Positions 6,165 to 9,375 of a DNA stretch of 9,375 bases are shown in pieces; position 1 is the first letter of the stretch, and every line of letters begins with the position of its first letter. A program made the translations under genes and the position numbers. This DNA comes from CAZVRZ01 sp964629965. GTDB lineage: Bacteria > Chloroflexota > Anaerolineae > Anaerolineales > UBA4823. The DNA lies in the NCBI GenBank assembly GCA_964629965.1, contig CAZVRZ010000185.1, positions 1 to 9,375 of the forward strand, read 5' to 3'. Below the pieces are notes generated by a model, which was given only the letters and a program-made list of their open reading frames with translations, searched no databases and was not told the DNA's origin.

Positions 6165-7499
6165 CTACAGCCTCAACCGCATGCCCAGCAGGTTGATCTC
6201 GCGCCCCTTGCTCTGTGGGCGGCCAAGGCCGGGCGCAGCGTGCGCGCCATTGGTCGAGAACAGGGCGTTGGCCAGCGGTTGGAGGCCGCGGGTGAAGGCC
6301 TCCGACGTCATCAGCGGGATGCGCTTGCGGTCTTGCAACTCCCCCACCTGGGGATCGTCGGCAATCTGGGCCACGATGGGCGGGAAGGGCTGGCCAAGTA
6401 ATCCTGAAGCGGCTCTGTGCCATTCATCGGAGGTCATACGGCTGGGGGTGATGCGGTTGAGCGCCACGAACACGCCGCCAGGGGCAATGCGGTGTTCCCC
6501 AGCCAGGCGCTCGACGACCGTGCGGTAGGCATGCACGGTGCGCATCACACCTTCCAGCGAAGGGCGCGCCACCAGCACCAGCGTGTTGGCGGCTGAGATG
6601 GCGCTGGCAGCCAGGGCGGTGGGCGGAGCATCCAGCACGATCACGGCATAGCTGGCGTAGGCGGCGGTCAGCACCAGCTTCTGCACCGAGTTGGAAACCT
6701 CTTGCGTGGAACCGGACGGGGCTTCGCTGCGGTAGGCCATCGATTCCGAGAGCACGTCCGGGAAACCGGCCAGCACATCCAGCGTGTCGAACTTCTGGAT
6801 GGCCATCTTCAGCCCATCCTGGCTGGGGTTCGAGCGCCAGGAGACGATGTTCGGCTCCGGCTTGAGGCCCAGCACCAGGGGCAGGTCATCGGGCGCGCCC
6901 AGGCCGATCAGCAGCGTTGGCAGGCCGCGCCGGGCGGCTTCGTAGGCCAGGTTGGTTGAGACCGTGGTCTTGCCCACCCCGCCGGCCTGGTTCCACACGG
7001 CGATGATGCGCAGAGGCGCAATGCCGCCCCCGCCGGCAGGTGAATAACCGGCGCTGCGCGGCTGCCACAGCGATTCCATGCCAGACCTGCCGCTCTGCCG
7101 CAGCGCCTGCACGTCGCCAAAGAGCTTGCCAGACAGCTCCGCCAGGTTGACATCGCCGTGGTAGAGGCCTTTGACGGATGGGACTTTGCGGATATTATCC
7201 ACGATTTCTTTATCAGCTCCCTGCGGCAAGATCACATAGGCTGCCCCGCCAAAGCCGGTAAGCAGTTCGATCACCCCTTTGGGATGTGAGTAGATGCCGG
7301 CGTCGAGCAGCAGCGCTTCGGGCTCCGAGGTGATCTTGCAGCTCAGGTCTTGCGGGTCGGTCGCATAGGTAGTCACCCGGGCGCGGGCGTCGGCGGCCAG
7401 GGCCGCATACCAGGCGTTGACGCGTGGCAGCGGCCCGGCCAGCAGGATAGTGACGGCTTCAGATGGAGAGGAATTATCAGGCCACATAGCAACCCTCAT
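6165..7499 (-). CDS. cpaE: CpaE/TadZ-like ParA-family ATPase
   Basis: This 444-aa protein is a MinD/ParA-type protein of the CpaE/TadZ group, which positions the Tad pilus machine at the cell membrane or pole. Residues about 15-135 form a degenerate receiver-like domain (ILLAGPLPRV, ALLLDAG, AAYVILPQG). A Gly/Ser/Pro linker follows, then the ATPase domain from about 163: Walker A AGGVGKTT (172-179) and VIVLDAPP (287-294). The signature Lys that opens the deviant Walker A motif (KGG) is Ala172 here; the catalytic-loop Lys177 is present. The ATG at 7499 overlaps the cpaB stop (ATGA). An alternative ATG at 7487 has GAGGG 5 bases upstream and may be the real start, making 440 aa. The cpaF N-terminal frame follows 2 bases downstream, which ties the two functionally. 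Confidence 0.87.
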   Translation of the reverse strand: MRVAMWPDNSSPSEAVTILLAGPLPRVNAWYAALAADARARVTTYATDPQDLSCKITSEPEALLLDAGIYSHPKGVIELLTGFGGAAYVILPQGADKEIVDNIRKVPSVKGLYHGDVNLAELSGKLFGDVQALRQSGRSGMESLWQPRSAGYSPAGGGGIAPLRIIAVWNQAGGVGKTTVSTNLAYEAARRGLPTLLIGLGAPDDLPLVLGLKPEPNIVSWRSNPSQDGLKMAIQKFDTLDVLAGFPDVLSESMAYRSEAPSGSTQEVSNSVQKLVLTAAYASYAVIVLDAPPTALAASAISAANTLVLVARPSLEGVMRTVHAYRTVVERLAGEHRIAPGGVFVALNRITPSRMTSDEWHRAASGLLGQPFPPIVAQIADDPQVGELQDRKRIPLMTSEAFTRGLQPLANALFSTNGAHAAPGLGRPQSKGREINLLGMRLRL

Positions 7500-8356
7500 G
7501 GGAACGGGAGAACGATGGTGGGAGTGGGGGTCGGCGCACAGATCCCGCCCGGGCAGGGCGTGGCGGTGGGCGTCGGGCCGGGGGTGATCACCAGGTTGGG
7601 CAGAAACACGCCCGAGGTGATGAACGATTGCGGCGCATCTGGCTCCAGGAACAGGCTCAACTGCACGTTGGCCACCAGGTCGAGCGCCGGCAGAAGGTCG
7701 GTTAGGCTGACCAGGCAGCTCTCGGAATTGACGCCGAAGGTCGAGAAGTCGTAGCCGATGGTGATGGCCTCGATCGGCACGGCTAACACAACCGTGCCTT
7801 CGGTCTCACGCTGGCTTTGAGAAGGGGCGCTGCTGCTGCTCGAAAACGGATCGCCGGATGAAGATGTGGAGGGGGCAGGTTGCACCTCCTGCGCCGACTT
7901 GAACTCCGGCGAGATGTACAGCACGCGCAGCCCGTTGGCGACCGTCTTGGCAAAGGGGCCATCCTGACTTTCCACCACGGCGGTCACGCCGACCGTGTCG
8001 CCGGGACGGATCAGGCCCGCCAGCCCGGCCGCGTCGGTCACGTGCAGAGCCACGGCGCGCTCGTCCGAGGCCAGGATAATGACCTCGCCGCCCAGATGGC
8101 TGGGAAAGATCAGGTCGCCCGCGCCGCGGAAAACGCGCAGCGTCTGGCCGACCACCTGAGCCGGGTCGCTGAAAGCGCCCTGGGGAGCCTGGCTTTTGGG
8201 TACCTGGCTGACGGTGATGTCGGCAGCGGCCAGGGTGTGGCCCTCGGGCAGGTCATACGCCGCGGCTGCGACCGGGACGGTCGCTTCGGGGCGCATGAAC
8301 AGCAGAGCCAGCAGGAAGACGGGGATGGCAATGAGGATGGGAAACAGTTTTTTCAT
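7496..8356 (-). CDS. cpaB: CpaB/RcpC-like Flp pilus assembly protein with SAF domain
   Basis: This 286-aa envelope protein resembles CpaB/RcpC, which assists assembly of the Tad/Flp pilus outside the cytoplasmic membrane. It has an N-terminal signal or membrane segment (about 4-21), a SAF domain (about 27-90; AAYDLPEGHTLAAADI, then VVGQTLRVFRGAGD), an RcpC-like region (about 92-242; ALHVTDAAGLAGLIRPGDTV), a Ser-rich insertion (162-181), and a Pro/Thr tail (259-286) with Cys268 and Cys273 in CPGGIC. The start at 8356 has AAGGAGT 4 bases upstream. The gene is separated from the upstream 64-aa frame by 48 bases and overlaps cpaE by 4 bases. The tail after the RcpC domain is unusual for CpaB as I know it and fits the Chloroflexota habit of such linkers. 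Confidence 0.85.
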   Translation of the reverse strand: MKKLFPILIAIPVFLLALLFMRPEATVPVAAAAYDLPEGHTLAAADITVSQVPKSQAPQGAFSDPAQVVGQTLRVFRGAGDLIFPSHLGGEVIILASDERAVALHVTDAAGLAGLIRPGDTVGVTAVVESQDGPFAKTVANGLRVLYISPEFKSAQEVQPAPSTSSSGDPFSSSSSAPSQSQRETEGTVVLAVPIEAITIGYDFSTFGVNSESCLVSLTDLLPALDLVANVQLSLFLEPDAPQSFITSGVFLPNLVITPGPTPTATPCPGGICAPTPTPTIVLPFP

Positions 8357-8404
8357 AGAAACTCCTTGTTGGGAAAGATGGGGGATGAACGATGCAATCG
8401 GCGG

Positions 8405-8599
8405 TTAGCCGCTCGTCAGTTCTGGATTTTGGTGCATGGCGATCACGGCGGCCGCTTCGGCCAGCGTCAGCCGCCGCCAGGAGAGCAGGTGTTGCTGCGG
8501 GTCGAGCACCAGCACGACCACCGGGCGGGTTGTGTCGTCCGGCTCAGGCTGGAGCGCCTGGGATACGGGGTCAGGGATTGGCATTGGGGTTGGGATCAT
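8405..8599 (-). CDS. Small uncharacterised protein (64 aa)
   Basis: I do not recognise this family. The start at 8599 is chosen because AGGAAG lies just upstream and because the ATG follows the TGA of the previous gene by one base. The first 25 residues are Pro- and acid-rich (MIPTPMPIPDP...). Then comes a likely beta strand RPVVVLVLDP (25-34) and an amphipathic helix LTLAEAAAVIAMHQ (43-56). There is no signal peptide or membrane segment. Its place between the small exported protein and cpaB suggests a part in the same machine. A longer open frame (to 8761) exists, but it overlaps the upstream gene and is less likely. Confidence 0.6.
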   Translation of the reverse strand: MIPTPMPIPDPVSQALQPEPDDTTRPVVVLVLDPQQHLLSWRRLTLAEAAAVIAMHQNPELTSG

Positions 8600-8600
8600 T

Positions 8601-8843
8601 TCACTTCCTTTGGGTAGGGATTGAGAATGGGATGGCGGTGGGCATGGCGCTCCACCAGCAGGGAGAGACGCAATATTTTGCGTCTGTACTCGTTGGGGCG
8701 GGATCGGGCGTGAACTGCGGCGGCAGCCAGGGCGCGGGCGTTGCAGATACTTCGCTGCCATGCGCCTGGTGGGCAGCGGTGAAGACCAGCGCCACGATCA
8801 GCAGCAGGAAGAACAGAAACGCAAAGAGAGCGTTGCGTTTCAT
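8601..8843 (-). CDS. Small exported or membrane-anchored protein (80 aa)
   Basis: This 80-aa protein is not recognised. A short basic start (MKRN) is followed by a strongly hydrophobic segment (5-22), so it is exported or anchored; cleavage could follow AAHQAHG near 29. The rest is Pro/Thr/Ser-rich with a CVSPCWW motif (Cys58, Cys62) that could form a disulfide bond outside the membrane. The ATG at 8843 overlaps the stop codon of the HerA/VirB4-like gene (ATGA), and the stop lies one base before the next start, so translation is probably coupled on both sides. It may be a small structural or accessory subunit of the machine encoded here; this is inference from position. Confidence 0.65.
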   Translation of the reverse strand: MKRNALFAFLFFLLLIVALVFTAAHQAHGSEVSATPAPWLPPQFTPDPAPTSTDAKYCVSPCWWSAMPTAIPFSIPTQRK

Positions 8844-9375
8844 GGGATATTTCTCCCCAGCCTGAGCACGATCTCCTCGTCGGTCGGCTCGGGCACATTG
8901 ACCATCAAGGGCCGGAACAGGAACGGGCGCTGCAGCTCGCGGCTGGTGGTGTAGGGCAATCGGCCGATGACCATGCCGATCGGCAGGTCAGAGAGGAAGC
9001 GCCGCCAGGGTTCGTCATGGAAGCCTTTTTCAGAGCGCGCCAGGCCGGATAATGCCAGGTCTTTGTCCTTGGGGTTCTTCAAGAAGCCGATCATCAAATT
9101 GATGCACGAGGATACGATATCGTCCGGGATCAGGTGCGGAGCCTGGGTGATGATGTGCAGGCGCGCCAGGTACTTGCGGGCGTCGCGGAACATGTCGCTG
9201 AAGCGCTGCGAGGCCGACACACCGCCCGAGTCGTCCTCCCCGCCCCCGCCGCTGTCTTTGGTGAAGATCTTGTTGGCTTCTTCGAAGAAGATCTGCAGCA
9301 GCGGCTCGCCGGTCTTGACCTCATGCACGCGCCGCGCCACCATGTCGGTGTACAGGTGCCAGCCGATCCAGCCCA
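8840..9375 (-). CDS. HerA/VirB4-like (FtsK-superfamily) ATPase, C-terminal part, cut by window edge
   Basis: The frame is open through the right edge; 177 residues are visible and the N-terminal part, with Walker A, lies outside. Visible parts are WHLYTDMVARRVHE, a Walker B-like strand LLQIFFEEANKIF ending in Glu-Glu, a Gly/Asp-rich loop (GGGGEDD), a sensor strand LHIITQAPHLIPDDIVSSC containing the Gln expected in HerA/VirB4 pumps, and a C-terminal tail MVNVPEPTDEEIVLRLG. HerA/VirB4/TraC proteins form hexamers that move DNA or protein through membranes or along DNA. Which branch this one belongs to cannot be settled from the fragment. It is the first gene of the visible operon and overlaps the next by 4 bases. 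Confidence 0.72.
   Translation of the reverse strand, partial: GWIGWHLYTDMVARRVHEVKTGEPLLQIFFEEANKIFTKDSGGGGEDDSGGVSASQRFSDMFRDARKYLARLHIITQAPHLIPDDIVSSCINLMIGFLKNPKDKDLALSGLARSEKGFHDEPWRRFLSDLPIGMVIGRLPYTTSRELQRPFLFRPLMVNVPEPTDEEIVLRLGRNIP

Noticed and set aside
5651..6196. Long plus-strand open frame opposite cpaF and cpaE
   Set aside because: A shadow of high-GC coding sequence on the other strand; no family resemblance and conserved motifs lie in the minus-strand frames.
7880..8617. 245-codon plus-strand open frame opposite cpaB and the 64-aa gene
   Set aside because: Composition is typical of antisense shadow, and it contradicts the packed minus-strand operon.

Overview
The window looks like chromosomal DNA from a Chloroflexota bacterium, probably Anaerolineae-like. 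This is inference from protein style, since no rRNA or other marker is present. The clues are secreted proteins with long Thr/Pro linkers, an internal IFLPLI-type motif, FxLYD-like and DUF4352-like C-terminal domains, and a Tad-type cluster whose CpaB protein carries a Pro/Thr tail.

There are three compositional blocks. (1) About 1-470 is GC-rich (45 of 60 bases G/C in 181-240). It holds one minus-strand gene, a NadS/HigA-type HTH antitoxin, with its own promoter, a palindromic operator and a probable terminator, but no toxin gene next to it. (2) About 470-4918 is much more AT-rich (24 of 60 in 601-660, 23 of 60 in 4081-4140). It holds two plus-strand genes behind a good sigma-70-type promoter: a large secreted kelch beta-propeller protein and a lipoprotein with two DUF4352-like domains. 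A perfect 17-bp inverted repeat follows them. (3) 4919-9375 is GC-rich again (40 of 60 in 5521-5580). It is one tightly packed minus-strand operon that enters from beyond the right edge.

In transcription order, the operon encodes the C-terminal end of a HerA/VirB4-like ATPase (cut by the window), a small exported protein of 80 aa, an unrecognised 64-aa protein, a CpaB/RcpC-like SAF-domain protein, a CpaE/TadZ-like ParA-family protein, and a CpaF/TadA (VirB11-family) secretion ATPase. CpaF is divided into two overlapping reading frames exactly between its N-terminal and motor domains. Most junctions overlap or nearly touch, so the genes are probably co-translated. The set suggests an envelope machine: CpaF as motor, CpaE as positioning protein, CpaB as periplasmic or outer assembly factor, with an added HerA/VirB4-type pump ATPase and two small orphan proteins. 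No TadB/TadC platform gene follows cpaF within the window.

The points most worth a second look are the split cpaF, the mixture of Tad-type and HerA/VirB4-type ATPases, the AT-rich insert between GC-rich flanks, the transposon-end-like palindrome, and the orphan antitoxin with its intact operator.
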